Source: an uncultured Pelagibacteraceae bacterium | Lineage (GTDB): Bacteria > Pseudomonadota > Alphaproteobacteria > Pelagibacterales > Pelagibacteraceae | Assembly (NCBI GenBank): GCA_902533945.1 | Contig: CACANS010000005.1 | Span: 1-52,812, forward strand | DNA length: 52,812 nucleotides | Direction: 5' to 3' | Part shown: positions 1-10,534 of the stretch, piece by piece | How positions within the stretch are numbered: position 1 is the first letter of the stretch | Layout of the letters: the number at the start of each line of letters is the position of its first letter | Position numbers and translations under genes: made by a program | The notes under the pieces: generated by a model | The model's database searches: none | Seen by the model: the letters and a program-made list of their open reading frames with translations, nothing else | Told to the model about the DNA's origin: nothing

Positions 1-576
1 CTAATTGATAATGGATTAAACTATCAAAAAATAGTAAATAAAATAAAAATTGAGGCTTTGTGGAACAATTTAATTTTTCAAAAATATGCAAATCAAGTAG
101 AAATTAATAAAGAAAAAATTAAGTCAGATTTAAAAAAGAAAGAAACAAAAAAAATATACAAAAAATATTCAATTTCGGAAATAATGTTTAATCCAAAAAA
201 TAACTCTGCTTTTGATGACCATTATAAAAAAATTAAAGACAGTATAACTGAAAATGGTTTTGCAAATACTGCATCAAAATTTAGTATATCTGAAACTTCA
301 AAATTTGGGGGAAAGATCGGATTCATAAGAGAAGATAGATTGGATAAAAATATTCTTAAAGAATTAAATAAAATAAATAAAGGAGAAACAACTAAAGTAA
401 TAAAAAAAGGATCTGGGTATCTTATTTTAAAGTTAGAAGATATAAAGGAAGAAAAAATAGCATTCAATTTTGAAAAAGAATTAAAAAAAAAATTAGATAT
501 CGAAAAAAATAAAAAATTTAATCAATTTTCTATGATTTATTTTAATAAAGTTAAATCTAACATTTTAATAAAATGA
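1..576 (+). CDS. surA: SurA-like peptidylprolyl isomerase, C-terminal part (5' end outside window)
   Basis: Frame is open from base 1 (LIDNGLNYQKIVNKIKIEALWNN...), so the listed TTG start at 58 is probably internal; parvulin-like segment (SKFGGKIGFI, GETTKVIKKGSGYLILKLEDI); sits before pdxA-ksgA as in the common surA-pdxA-ksgA order. Confidence 0.75.
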   Translation, partial: LIDNGLNYQKIVNKIKIEALWNNLIFQKYANQVEINKEKIKSDLKKKETKKIYKKYSISEIMFNPKNNSAFDDHYKKIKDSITENGFANTASKFSISETSKFGGKIGFIREDRLDKNILKELNKINKGETTKVIKKGSGYLILKLEDIKEEKIAFNFEKELKKKLDIEKNKKFNQFSMIYFNKVKSNILIK

Positions 577-1556
577 AAACTAAACCAATAATAGTAGTTT
601 GCGGAGAGCCATTTAGTATTTTTTCTGAGTTATTTGTTAAACTTTACAAAAAGAAATTTTTTTACAAATTTAAAAAACCAATAATTTTGATTGGTTCTGA
701 AAAATTAATTTATGAACAAGCAAAAAAGTTTAAAATTAATTTAAATCTTAATTCAATACACAAACAAGAATTTAGTTTAAAAAAAAAATTAAAAAAAATT
801 AATATTATAAATGTTAATTTTAAATTTAAAAATAAATTTGGGAAAATTTCTAATAAATCAAAAAAATATATTGAAAACTGTTTTGATATAGCTCTAAATA
901 TAATGAAGAAAGGTTATGGTTCTGCTTTAATAAATGGGCCTATATCTAAAAAGGTTTTTTTAAATAAAAAATACCCTGGTGTTACAGAATATATTTCAAA
1001 TAAAACTAAAACAGGTGGCAAAGAAGTTATGTTAATTTACAATGAAAATTTATCAGTGAGTCCTGCCACTACACATATTTCATTAAATAAAGTTTCAAAA
1101 AATTTAAATTCAAAAAAAATAATTAATCAAATTAAAACTATTAATAATTTTTATAAAAAATATCTGAAATTTAAACCGAAAATTGCAATTTGTGGTATTA
1201 ATCCTCACTGCGAAACTAATGCAAAAATAAGTGAAGAAGAAAAAATTATTACACCTGTTATTAAAAAACTAAAATATATTAGTATTGATATAAAAGGACC
1301 TTTTCCTGCAGACACTATATTTACTCAAAATAATAGGAAAAAATTTAATGTGATAATTGGAATGTACCATGATCAAGTATTATCTCCAATTAAAGCATTA
1401 TACAATTTTGATGCTATAAACATAACATTAGGGCTTCCATTTTTACGACTTAGTCCAGATCATGGACCAAATTATAAAATGATTGGACAAAATAAATCCG
1501 ACGCAACAAGTTTGGAGAAAACTTTCCAATTCGCTTCCAAATTCAATGCAATTTAA
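573..1556 (+). CDS. pdxA: 4-hydroxythreonine-4-phosphate dehydrogenase PdxA
   Basis: INGPISK, GVTEYIS, ICGINPHCE, GMYHDQVLSPIKAL, TLGLPFLRLSPDHG motifs. Confidence 0.95.
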   Translation: MKTKPIIVVCGEPFSIFSELFVKLYKKKFFYKFKKPIILIGSEKLIYEQAKKFKINLNLNSIHKQEFSLKKKLKKINIINVNFKFKNKFGKISNKSKKYIENCFDIALNIMKKGYGSALINGPISKKVFLNKKYPGVTEYISNKTKTGGKEVMLIYNENLSVSPATTHISLNKVSKNLNSKKIINQIKTINNFYKKYLKFKPKIAICGINPHCETNAKISEEEKIITPVIKKLKYISIDIKGPFPADTIFTQNNRKKFNVIIGMYHDQVLSPIKALYNFDAINITLGLPFLRLSPDHGPNYKMIGQNKSDATSLEKTFQFASKFNAI

Positions 1557-2337
1557 AGCTAAGAAAAGTTTAGGCCAAAACTTTTTAATAGATAAAAATA
1601 TTGCAAAAAAAATTGTTCAGTATGGGAAAATCAGTCCGGACGATACTGTATTAGAAATAGGCCCAGGAACAGGGAGTCTTACCAGTGAAATAATAAAGCA
1701 AAAACCCAAAAATATAATATTAATTGAAAAGGATAATAGGCTTTCAGAAGAATTAATAATTAAATATGGAAATAGCATTAAAATACTAAATAATGATATT
1801 TTACAAATAGAAGAAAATAATTTTTCAAAAGAACAAATATTAGTATTTGGAAATCTGCCATATAATATTTCAACAAAAATTCTAACAAAATGGATTTGTA
1901 ATATTAAAAATAAATTTTGGTTTAAAAAATTATTACTTATGTTTCAAAAGGAAGTTGCCGAAAGAATAGTTGCAAAATCAAAAACAAAAGATTACGGAAG
2001 ATTATCGATAATTTCACAATGGAAAATGAATGTAAAAAAAATTATGGATATAAATCCTTTTTCTTTTTATCCTAAACCAAAAGTACAAAGCACCCTTTTA
2101 GAATTTACACCTAAAAGTAATTTTTTTGATATTAGCGATGTAAAAAATTTAGAAATATTAACTAAAACATTATTTAATAAAAGAAGAAAAATGATTAAAA
2201 ACTCTATTTTTAATATTGTTAACAAAGATGATTTTGCAAATATTAAATTAAATATCGATCTGAATTGTAGACCCCAAGATTTAAAACCAGAGCAATATTA
2301 CATATTAACTAAAGAAATTGAAAAGTTAATTAAGTAA
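1546..2337 (+). CDS. rsmA: 16S rRNA (adenine1518/1519-N6)-dimethyltransferase RsmA/KsgA
   Basis: [37 protein letters not shown] motifs; start moved from 1483 to the ATG at 1546 ([13 protein letters not shown]). Confidence 0.95.
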   Translation: MQFKAKKSLGQNFLIDKNIAKKIVQYGKISPDDTVLEIGPGTGSLTSEIIKQKPKNIILIEKDNRLSEELIIKYGNSIKILNNDILQIEENNFSKEQILVFGNLPYNISTKILTKWICNIKNKFWFKKLLLMFQKEVAERIVAKSKTKDYGRLSIISQWKMNVKKIMDINPFSFYPKPKVQSTLLEFTPKSNFFDISDVKNLEILTKTLFNKRRKMIKNSIFNIVNKDDFANIKLNIDLNCRPQDLKPEQYYILTKEIEKLIK

Positions 2338-2958
2338 TTTTTTAATGTGTTTTTCTATTTTATTTTTTTGATAATCTATAGGCTTACCATTTATCTTCGT
2401 TTGAATTATTTCAAATATTTCATTAAAACAATTATTTAAATTATCATTTATAACCACAAAATCGTACTCTGACCAATGAATTAAATCTTTTTCAAATTCT
2501 TTCATTCTTTGACTAACTATAAGTTTATCTTTCATATCTCTATTTGAAAGTCTATCCAGTAACTCTTTTTTACTAGGAGGTAAAACAAATATCGTTAGCA
2601 ATTCAAAATCCATTTTGCTTTTTTTTATCTGTTGAGTTCCTTGCCAATCAATATCAAAAATAACATTTATGCCTACTTTTAATTTTTCAATCACTGCTAA
2701 TTTTGGGCTTCCATAATAATTATTAAAAACTTTTGCATATTCTAAAAATTCATTATTTTTTATTGATTTTTCAAAATCATTTTTTTCTACAAAAAAATAA
2801 TCTTTACCGTTTTTTTCTTGCTGTCGAGGTTTTCTTGTAGTGTGTGATATTGAAACAGAAAAGTTATTTCTTTTAGATAATAATTTTACTAAAGTTGTTT
2901 TTCCTGCTCCTGATGGAGAAGACAGAACTATCATTAACCCAAATTTGGTTGATGACAT
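2326..2958 (-). CDS. gmk: guanylate kinase
   Basis: [17 protein letters not shown]-loop, [33 protein letters not shown]. Confidence 0.97.
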   Translation of the reverse strand: MSSTKFGLMIVLSSPSGAGKTTLVKLLSKRNNFSVSISHTTRKPRQQEKNGKDYFFVEKNDFEKSIKNNEFLEYAKVFNNYYGSPKLAVIEKLKVGINVIFDIDWQGTQQIKKSKMDFELLTIFVLPPSKKELLDRLSNRDMKDKLIVSQRMKEFEKDLIHWSEYDFVVINDNLNNCFNEIFEIIQTKINGKPIDYQKNKIEKHIKKLLN

Positions 2959-2967
2959 TTTAATTTT

Positions 2968-3207
2968 TTAGTTGCTTTTACTCTCTATAAATTTAATTGC
3001 GTCACCAACAGTTAAAATTTTTTCAGCTTCGCTATCTGAAATTTCTGAACCAAATTCTTCTTCGAAAGCCATTACTAATTCTACTGTATCTAAGCTATCC
3101 GCGCCTAAATCGTCAATAAAACTTGCTTCCTCGGTAACTTTTGCCTCATCTATTCCTAAATGGTCTGCAACTATTTTTTTGACTTTGCTTGTTATATCAT
3201 CAGACAT
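2968..3207 (-). CDS. acpP: acyl carrier protein
   Basis: [24 protein letters not shown] phosphopantetheine site. Confidence 0.98.
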   Translation of the reverse strand: MSDDITSKVKKIVADHLGIDEAKVTEEASFIDDLGADSLDTVELVMAFEEEFGSEISDSEAEKILTVGDAIKFIESKSN

Positions 3208-3252
3208 ATAAATCCTTTTGTTATTTCGTTAATAAATAATTAATGAACTTTG

Positions 3253-3987
3253 TCAAGACATATACATGCCTCCGTTAACATGTATAGTCTCTCCAGTTAT
3301 GTAAGATGCGGCATCAGATGACAAAAAAGCAACTGTATTAGCGACATCTTCGCCGGAGCCTAATCTGGACATTGGTATTTTGGAAGTTAGAACAGCCTTG
3401 ATGTTTTCTAATATATTGTCAGTCATTGCTGTTTGAATAAATCCAGGAGATACACAATTTATAGTTATATTTTTTTTTGCGTACTCAATAGCCAAAGATT
3501 TTGACATACCAACTATACCTGCTTTTGATGCTGCGTAGTTCGATTGACCTAAATTTCCAGTATGACCTACTATTGATGTTATATTTACAATTCGACCATA
3601 TTTATTTTTTAACATTTTTTTTATTGCATATTTGGTTAAAAAGAAAGTTGATCCTAAATTAACATCAATCACTTTTTTCCATTGATCATCTGACATCCTC
3701 AAAGAAAGATTGTCTAAATTAATTCCTGCATTATTTATTAAAATATCTAATCCAACTAATTGGGAAAAAACATTTTCTATAAACTCTTCTATCTTTGAAT
3801 GTTCAGAAATATCAAATTTTAATATATTTATATTTGGAAATTGTTTTTTTAACAAATCTAATTTTTCATTCTTTGTACCTGTAGCTAATATTTGTGCTCC
3901 TAATGAATTAAATTTATCAATTAATGCTTTTCCTATTCCACCTGTAGCTCCAGTGATCAAAACTTTTTTATCTTTTAAGTTAATCAT
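3253..3987 (-). CDS. fabG: 3-oxoacyl-ACP reductase FabG
   Basis: SDR TGATGGIGKAL, NNAGI, YAASKAG; in acpP-fabG-fabD cluster. Confidence 0.96.
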   Translation of the reverse strand: MINLKDKKVLITGATGGIGKALIDKFNSLGAQILATGTKNEKLDLLKKQFPNINILKFDISEHSKIEEFIENVFSQLVGLDILINNAGINLDNLSLRMSDDQWKKVIDVNLGSTFFLTKYAIKKMLKNKYGRIVNITSIVGHTGNLGQSNYAASKAGIVGMSKSLAIEYAKKNITINCVSPGFIQTAMTDNILENIKAVLTSKIPMSRLGSGEDVANTVAFLSSDAASYITGETIHVNGGMYMS

Positions 3988-4912
3988 TTATATTTAAATT
4001 TTTAATATCATTAATTTCATTTATATTTGTAATACTCAAATTTCTATCAGTTCTTTTTATTAAACCAGATAATACTTTTCCAGGGCCAATTTCAATAAAT
4101 TTTCTCACACCTTTATTTATCATATAAATAATGCTTTCTCTCCATCTAACTGGGCTTTCTATTTGCATTATTAGCAGTTTTTTAATTTCTAATGGATCTA
4201 ATGTTTCTGTACTTGTAACATTTGAAACTACAGGATTATTGGGCTTTTTAAATTCAGTATTTGTAATTTCTGTTTTCATAATTTCTGTTGCTGAATTCAT
4301 TAGTTCACAGTGAAAAGGAGCACTAACAGGAAGTTTAATATTTTTTATTGAATTTTTTTTTAAATCTAAAATAAGTAAATCTAAATCTTTATTTTTTCCA
4401 CTTAGAACAATTTGTCCATTTGAATTATCATTTGCTATAAAACACTTATAATTTGATTTATTTTCCTCTAAAATATTTTTTAGTTTTTCTATTTCTAGTC
4501 CTAATACTGCCAACATTCCTCCTTCGCCTTTAGGAACAGCTGACTGCATTGACTTTCCTCTTATCTTTAATAATTTAATTGTTTGTTCAAAATTTAAAGA
4601 TTCACTTGCTGTTAAAGCAGAGTACTCTCCTAAAGAATGACCAGCAAAAAAACTTGCTTTTGATAAGTCAATTTTTGTCTCTTTTTTTATTACTTGATAT
4701 ATAGAATAGCTGATCAAAAAAATTGAAGGTTGTGTATTTTCTGTTTCATCTAATTTATCTTTAGGACCTTCCAATATAAGTTTGCTCAACGAAAAATCTA
4801 ATACATCATCTGCTTGTTGAAATAATTCCCTTACATTGCTAAATTCACTATGCAATTCTTTTCCCATCCCTACAAATTGAGACCCTTGTCCAGGAAAAAC
4901 TACTGAAAACAT
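3980..4912 (-). CDS. fabD: malonyl-CoA:ACP transacylase FabD
   Basis: FPGQGSQFVGMGKEL, AGHSLGEYSAL, VSAPFHCELM. Confidence 0.97.
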   Translation of the reverse strand: MFSVVFPGQGSQFVGMGKELHSEFSNVRELFQQADDVLDFSLSKLILEGPKDKLDETENTQPSIFLISYSIYQVIKKETKIDLSKASFFAGHSLGEYSALTASESLNFEQTIKLLKIRGKSMQSAVPKGEGGMLAVLGLEIEKLKNILEENKSNYKCFIANDNSNGQIVLSGKNKDLDLLILDLKKNSIKNIKLPVSAPFHCELMNSATEIMKTEITNTEFKKPNNPVVSNVTSTETLDPLEIKKLLIMQIESPVRWRESIIYMINKGVRKFIEIGPGKVLSGLIKRTDRNLSITNINEINDIKNLNIND

Positions 4913-4997
4913 TAGATTATTTATTTATTTTTGTTAATTTAAGTATTGTATTTATTTAGTTATAATAGTATATCCTCACGATTTATCAAATAATTAA

Positions 4998-5360
4998 ATG
5001 AACTTATACGAACATACAATCATTGCTAGACAAGATACATCACCAACTCAAATAAAAGAATTAATTGAAAAATATTCTGAAATTATTAAACAAAATAAAG
5101 GTAAAATAGTCAAAACAGAAAACTGGGGACTTTTAAATTTATCTTATTTAATAAAGAAAAATAAAAAAGGAAACTATCTACATTTTAAAATTGAAGGTAG
5201 TTCAAAGGTAGTAAATGAATTAGAAAAAAATGAAAAAATAGATCTTAATTTAATAAGATATTTAACCATAAGGGTAAAAAAATTTGATCTAGACACTGAG
5301 TATTTTAGTAATACAGAAAACCAAAAAGATAACAAAGATAAAAAGACTAACAATGAATAG
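4998..5360 (+). CDS. rpsF: 30S ribosomal protein S6
   Basis: [18 protein letters not shown]...[20 protein letters not shown]; precedes rpsR-rplI. Confidence 0.96.
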   Translation: MNLYEHTIIARQDTSPTQIKELIEKYSEIIKQNKGKIVKTENWGLLNLSYLIKKNKKGNYLHFKIEGSSKVVNELEKNEKIDLNLIRYLTIRVKKFDLDTEYFSNTENQKDNKDKKTNNE

Positions 5361-5631
5361 AAAAAAATTTAAATCTTCTAAAAAAAAGGGAAAACAAAGT
5401 AGCTTTGCTAAACTAAGTATATTTCAACAATCAAAATATAAGTTTAAAAAAAAGTGTCCTTTGTCTGGAAAAGGTGCGCCTGTAGTTGATTATAAAAATA
5501 TTAAACTATTAAAAAGATACGTTTCTGAAAATGGAAAAATATTAGCTTCAAGAATTACATCAGTTAGCTTAAAAAAACAACGTCAGTTATCAATCTCAAT
5601 TAAAAGAGCTAGAAACTTGGCACTAATATAA
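5353..5631 (+). CDS. rpsR: 30S ribosomal protein S18
   Basis: [58 protein letters not shown]. Confidence 0.97.
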   Translation: MNRKKFKSSKKKGKQSSFAKLSIFQQSKYKFKKKCPLSGKGAPVVDYKNIKLLKRYVSENGKILASRITSVSLKKQRQLSISIKRARNLALI

Positions 5632-5637
5632 AATTAT

Positions 5638-6093
5638 ATGAAAGTTATTTTATTAGAAAATATTAGAAAAATTGGAACTATTGGTCAAATAGTTGATGTT
5701 AAAAGAGGTTTTGCAAGAAATTATTTATTTTCTAAAAAAAAAGCATTATTTGCATCTAAAGAAAACATAAATCAAGTCGAAAAAATTAAAAAAGACCTAG
5801 ATAAAAAAGATTTAGAAAGAAAAAAAAAAGCTCAAGAAATATATGATCAAATAAACAATACTAATTTGCTATTTAAAAAACTTGCTACTGAAAAGGAAGA
5901 ATTATATGGATCTGTAAAACCATCAGAAATATGTGAAGCAATTAAAAAACAAAAAAAAGTTGAAATCGAACCTTCTATAATTCAACTAAACCAAGAAATA
6001 AAAAAATTAGGTAAATTTAAAGTAAAAGTTGATTTGCACTCCCAATTACAAGCAGAACTAAAAATCACTGTTCAAGCAGAAGAAAGTAAGTAA
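5638..6093 (+). CDS. rplI: 50S ribosomal protein L9
   Basis: MKVILLENIRKIGTIGQIVDVKRGFARNYLFSKKKA. Confidence 0.97.
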   Translation: MKVILLENIRKIGTIGQIVDVKRGFARNYLFSKKKALFASKENINQVEKIKKDLDKKDLERKKKAQEIYDQINNTNLLFKKLATEKEELYGSVKPSEICEAIKKQKKVEIEPSIIQLNQEIKKLGKFKVKVDLHSQLQAELKITVQAEESK

Positions 6094-6164
6094 AATTTAT
6101 ACATTTTTTTCCCCAGACTTTTATAAACATTGAAAAGTTTTTATTTTATAATAACTTTTAATTA

Positions 6165-7577
6165 ATGAGTAAATTAAATTTAATTAAATCAAATTTCAAT
6201 GAATTACCTAATAATATTGAGGCTGAACAGTCAGTTATTGGCTCTATTCTAATTACCAATGAAATATTTGATGAAGTAAATACAATTATAAAAAGTTCAA
6301 ATTTTTTTGATCCAATGCATCAAAAAATATTTTATGCAATAGAAAATTTAATTTACAAAGGAATGTTGGCAAATCCAATTACATTAAAAAACTATTTTGA
6401 GAATGAAAAAGATGAATTAAATATTCCTGAATATTTAGTAAAAATAACGAAATTTTCAACTTCTGAAAGACAGGCATTAGAATATTCAAAAATTATATAT
6501 GATATGTTTGTTAGAAGAGAACTAATTAAAATTTCTGAAAATACAATTGACTCTGCAAAACAGAAAAATGTAGATGTAACTGGTAAAAATATAATTGAAA
6601 ATTCAGAAAAACTATTATTTGATTTGGCAGAAAAAGGTTCCTTTAGTTCTTCATTAATTAAATTTGATGAAGCAATGAAATATACAATTGAAATGGCTTC
6701 AAACGCATACAAAAACGAAGAAGGAATAGTTGGAGTACCTACAGGACTAAAAGATTTAGATGATAGATTGGGAGGTTTGCATAAGTCAGATTTATTAATT
6801 ATAGCTGGAAGACCTTCTATGGGTAAAACAGCGCTTGCAACAAATATTGCATTTCATGCCGCAAAGAAAATACAAGATGATAATAAACAATCTTGTGTTG
6901 CTTTCTTTTCTTTAGAGATGTCATCCGAACAACTATCTACGAGAATTTTAGCAGAACAATCTAAAATAAAATCAAATGATATTAGAAGAGGTAAAATTTC
7001 TGAAGAGCAATTTGATAAATTTTTAGAAACATCCAAAGACATAGCTGAATTACCTTTATATATCGATGAAACTCCAGCAATAAGCATTGCTGCGCTGAGC
7101 AATAGAGCAAGAAGAATAAAGAGAATATACGGTTTAGACTTAATTGTTGTGGATTACATTCAATTAATGAGAGCTACTAATACCAAAGATGGTCGTGTCC
7201 AGGAAATCTCAGAAATAACACAAGGACTTAAAGCTATTGCGAAGGAATTGGCCGTTCCTGTGCTTGCTTTATCTCAACTTTCTAGAGCAGTAGAACAAAG
7301 AGATATAAAAAAACCGATGCTTTCTGACTTAAGAGAATCCGGATCTATAGAACAAGATGCAGATGTAGTAATGTTTGTTTATAGAGAAGCTTACTATTTA
7401 GAAAAACAAGAACCTAGACCTGCAACAGTTGAGCATGCTGAATGGCAGGCAAAAATGAATGAAATTTCAAATCTTGCAGAAATAATTATAGGTAAGCAAA
7501 GACATGGACCAACTGGAAACATAATGCTCGAATTTGAGGCGATGTTTACTAAATTTAAGGATATTCAAAATCAATAA
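6165..7577 (+). CDS. dnaB: replicative DNA helicase DnaB
   Basis: PNNIEAEQSVIGSIL, AGRPSMGKTALATN Walker A, LDLIVVDYIQLM, LSQLSRAVEQR. Confidence 0.98.
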   Translation: MSKLNLIKSNFNELPNNIEAEQSVIGSILITNEIFDEVNTIIKSSNFFDPMHQKIFYAIENLIYKGMLANPITLKNYFENEKDELNIPEYLVKITKFSTSERQALEYSKIIYDMFVRRELIKISENTIDSAKQKNVDVTGKNIIENSEKLLFDLAEKGSFSSSLIKFDEAMKYTIEMASNAYKNEEGIVGVPTGLKDLDDRLGGLHKSDLLIIAGRPSMGKTALATNIAFHAAKKIQDDNKQSCVAFFSLEMSSEQLSTRILAEQSKIKSNDIRRGKISEEQFDKFLETSKDIAELPLYIDETPAISIAALSNRARRIKRIYGLDLIVVDYIQLMRATNTKDGRVQEISEITQGLKAIAKELAVPVLALSQLSRAVEQRDIKKPMLSDLRESGSIEQDADVVMFVYREAYYLEKQEPRPATVEHAEWQAKMNEISNLAEIIIGKQRHGPTGNIMLEFEAMFTKFKDIQNQ

Positions 7578-7598
7578 TATAAACTATATAGTTTAGTA

Positions 7599-9986
7599 TT
7601 GATGATAGCTCATTTATATCAAAACTATGTACTAAAAAATCCTAAATATATTGTTTTAATATTATTAATTTGTTTAATTAGTTTTGGTTATTTTTCTAAA
7701 AATTTTAGATTAGATGCTTCTTCTGATACCCTACTTTTAGAAGATGATCCAGATTTAAAATATTTAAGAGAAGTTACAGAAACATATGGCTCTAAAGATT
7801 TTTTAGTTCTAACTTATACTCCTAAAGAAGAAATAACTTCAAAAAAAGTTTTAAATAACTTACTTAGTCTAAAATATAAAATACAAAGTTTAAATTGGGT
7901 TCATAGTGTTATAACTATTCTTGATATTCCATTATTCAGTAGTACAGATCAGCCAATTAGTGAAAAACTTAAAAAATTTAAAACATTAAAAGATGATGAC
8001 ATTGATATAAAAGCAGGTTTTGACGAAATACTAGCTAGTCCAGTTTTTAGAAACTTTGTAGTAAGCGAGGATGGAAAAACAACTGGAATAATAGTTAATT
8101 TAAAATCAAATCCTAATATAAAAGAATTAAAATTAAAAAATAATACTGAAATTGAGAAATATAAAGATAGCCTAAAAGATCAGAATCATAAAAATATTTT
8201 AGAAATAAGAGAAATAATAAAAATTTTTAAAAATGATGCTCAAATATTTTTAGGTGGCATACCAATGATAGCTGATGATATGATCAGTTTTATTAAAAGT
8301 GATATTATTTACTTTGGGGTTGGAGTTTTTATATTTATTATTGCAACTCTTTGGTACGTATTTAGATCATGGATTTGGATTGTAATACCAATAGCAAGTT
8401 GTTTTTTTTCAGTTTTTATAATGATTGGTTTGCTTGGTTTAGTTGGTTGGAAAGTGACTGTGATATCTTCAAACTTTATTGCCTTAATGCTCATACTTAC
8501 TATGGCAATGAATATTCATTTAAGTACAAGATTGTTACAGTTAAAAAAAGATAATCCTTCTCTAAAAAAATTTGATTTAATTAAAAGTTCAACTTCAAAA
8601 ATGGTATGGCCCATTGTTTATACTGTCCTTACAACTATTTGTGCTTTTTTATCATTAATTTTTAGTGGTATTAAACCAATTATAGATTTTGGTTGGATGA
8701 TGACATTGGGCTTGGTTGTGTCTTTTACCGTTACATTTTTATTGCTTCCAACTTTGATTAATTTTTTTCCATTAACAAAAATTGACATTAAAGAAGAAAA
8801 ATCTAACATTACGAAACATCTATCAAATATTAGCATATCTAACAAAAACTTAATAATTTTATTGTCTAGTTTGCTACTTATAATAAGTATATTTGGAATT
8901 TCAAAATTAGAAGTTGAAAATAGCTTTATTAATTATTTCAAGAAAAATACTGAAATTTATAAAGGAATGAAATTAATTGATGAAAAGCTTGGAGGCACAA
9001 CTCCATTAGAAGTAATTATAAATTTTCCTGAAAATAAAGTTGAAAAAGTCAAAGACGATGAATTTGAAGATTGGGATAATGAAGAAGAGGAAGGAAATGA
9101 AAAATATTGGTTCACCAAAGATAAAATTGATAGGATTAATTTAGTCCATAATTATCTTGAAACTCTTCCAGAAGTTGGAAAAGTTTTATCTTTTTCTTCA
9201 TTACTAGAAGTGGCAAAAGAATTAAATAATAATAAGGAACTTGGCACTTTAGAAATGGGAGTATTGTATAACAAACTTCCAGATTATATTAAATCGGAAA
9301 TTGTAGATCCTTATATATCAATTGAAAAAAATCAAGCTAGAATTAATTTAAGAATTAAAGATTCCCAGCCTGATTTAAGAAGAAATAATTTAATAAAAAA
9401 AATAAATTCTGATTTAAAAACAAAACTAGGATTTGAAAAATCAGAGATTAAACTTGCTGGTGTATTAATTTTGTTCAACAACCTGCTGCAAAGCTTATTT
9501 AAGTCTCAGATTTTAACTTTAGGTTTTGTGATGGCAGGAATATTTATAATGTTTTTCGTACTTTTTAAAAACTTAACTCTATCTTTGATTGGTGTTGTTC
9601 CAAATTTTATTGCAGCATTTTTTATATTGGGAATTATAGGTTTAATAGGAATACCTCTCGATATGATGACAATTACTATCGCAGCTATAACAATAGGAAT
9701 AGCGGTAGATAACAGTATTCACTATATTTATAGATTCAAAGAAGAGTTTCTTTTAAAAAAAAATTATGAACAAACTATAAAGTATTGTCATTCAACTGTA
9801 GGTGTTGCTATATTAAATACCTCAATAACAATAGTATTTGGTTTTTCAATTTTAGTATTTTCAAACTTTATTCCTACTATATATTTTGGTGTATTCACAG
9901 GTATTGCAATGTTGCTTGCTTTACTTTCAGTATTAACACTTCTGCCAGCTTTAATTCTTATTTTCAAACCATTTAAAACAAACTAA
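7599..9986 (+). CDS. MMPL/RND superfamily transporter (HpnN-like)
   Basis: 795 aa, two repeated halves with large loop and TM clusters; AIAITIGIAVDNSIHYIYRFKEE in second half. Confidence 0.85.
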   Translation: MMIAHLYQNYVLKNPKYIVLILLICLISFGYFSKNFRLDASSDTLLLEDDPDLKYLREVTETYGSKDFLVLTYTPKEEITSKKVLNNLLSLKYKIQSLNWVHSVITILDIPLFSSTDQPISEKLKKFKTLKDDDIDIKAGFDEILASPVFRNFVVSEDGKTTGIIVNLKSNPNIKELKLKNNTEIEKYKDSLKDQNHKNILEIREIIKIFKNDAQIFLGGIPMIADDMISFIKSDIIYFGVGVFIFIIATLWYVFRSWIWIVIPIASCFFSVFIMIGLLGLVGWKVTVISSNFIALMLILTMAMNIHLSTRLLQLKKDNPSLKKFDLIKSSTSKMVWPIVYTVLTTICAFLSLIFSGIKPIIDFGWMMTLGLVVSFTVTFLLLPTLINFFPLTKIDIKEEKSNITKHLSNISISNKNLIILLSSLLLIISIFGISKLEVENSFINYFKKNTEIYKGMKLIDEKLGGTTPLEVIINFPENKVEKVKDDEFEDWDNEEEEGNEKYWFTKDKIDRINLVHNYLETLPEVGKVLSFSSLLEVAKELNNNKELGTLEMGVLYNKLPDYIKSEIVDPYISIEKNQARINLRIKDSQPDLRRNNLIKKINSDLKTKLGFEKSEIKLAGVLILFNNLLQSLFKSQILTLGFVMAGIFIMFFVLFKNLTLSLIGVVPNFIAAFFILGIIGLIGIPLDMMTITIAAITIGIAVDNSIHYIYRFKEEFLLKKNYEQTIKYCHSTVGVAILNTSITIVFGFSILVFSNFIPTIYFGVFTGIAMLLALLSVLTLLPALILIFKPFKTN

Positions 9987-9991
9987 GCATA

Positions 9992-10534
9992 ATGGAAGCT
10001 TTAGTAAAAATATTTAATAATATTTATGGATTTGATTTATTTTATCTAATTATAACTATTTTATCCTTAATAAAATGTTCAAGAAAAGGTTTTGTCTTTA
10101 GTATATTGGCTGCATCAAAATGGTTATTAGCATATGTGCTTACTTTATTTTCATTCCCAAAAATTAAACCTTATGTAAAAGGTATAATCGATAGCGAATA
10201 TGTATTGGATATTGCTCTAGGAGTTAGCATATTTATTGTAATTATTTTTGTTATTTTATTAATAAATAAAGGAATCAGTAAGGCGGTTTCATACTCTGGA
10301 ATAGGAAATGTAGATAAGTTTTTTGGTTTCTTCTTTGGCTTTATAAGATCTTATGTAATTGTTGTGTGTATATTTACAACTATAAATATAATTTATAATC
10401 ATAAAAAATGGCCAATTAATTTAAATAAATCTTATACATTTCCTCTAGTTGAAATTGGTAGCAACTACCTTATAAAAGAATTTCCTGACAAAAAACAATA
10501 TGAAAAAACAAAAGATAAAGTTCAAGAATTATAA
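9992..10534 (+). CDS. cvpA: CvpA family membrane protein
   Basis: Four-TM small protein (SRKGFVFSILAASKWLLAYVL; FGFIRSYVIV); directly upstream of purF. Confidence 0.85.
   Translation: MEALVKIFNNIYGFDLFYLIITILSLIKCSRKGFVFSILAASKWLLAYVLTLFSFPKIKPYVKGIIDSEYVLDIALGVSIFIVIIFVILLINKGISKAVSYSGIGNVDKFFGFFFGFIRSYVIVVCIFTTINIIYNHKKWPINLNKSYTFPLVEIGSNYLIKEFPDKKQYEKTKDKVQEL

Noticed and set aside
222-467. 81-aa minus-strand ORF inside surA
   Set aside because: Antisense of a recognised coding region; no motif or ribosome-binding support.
2972-3211. 79-aa plus-strand ORF antisense to acpP
   Set aside because: Exact antisense shadow of acpP; low-complexity Ser-rich translation, no independent support.
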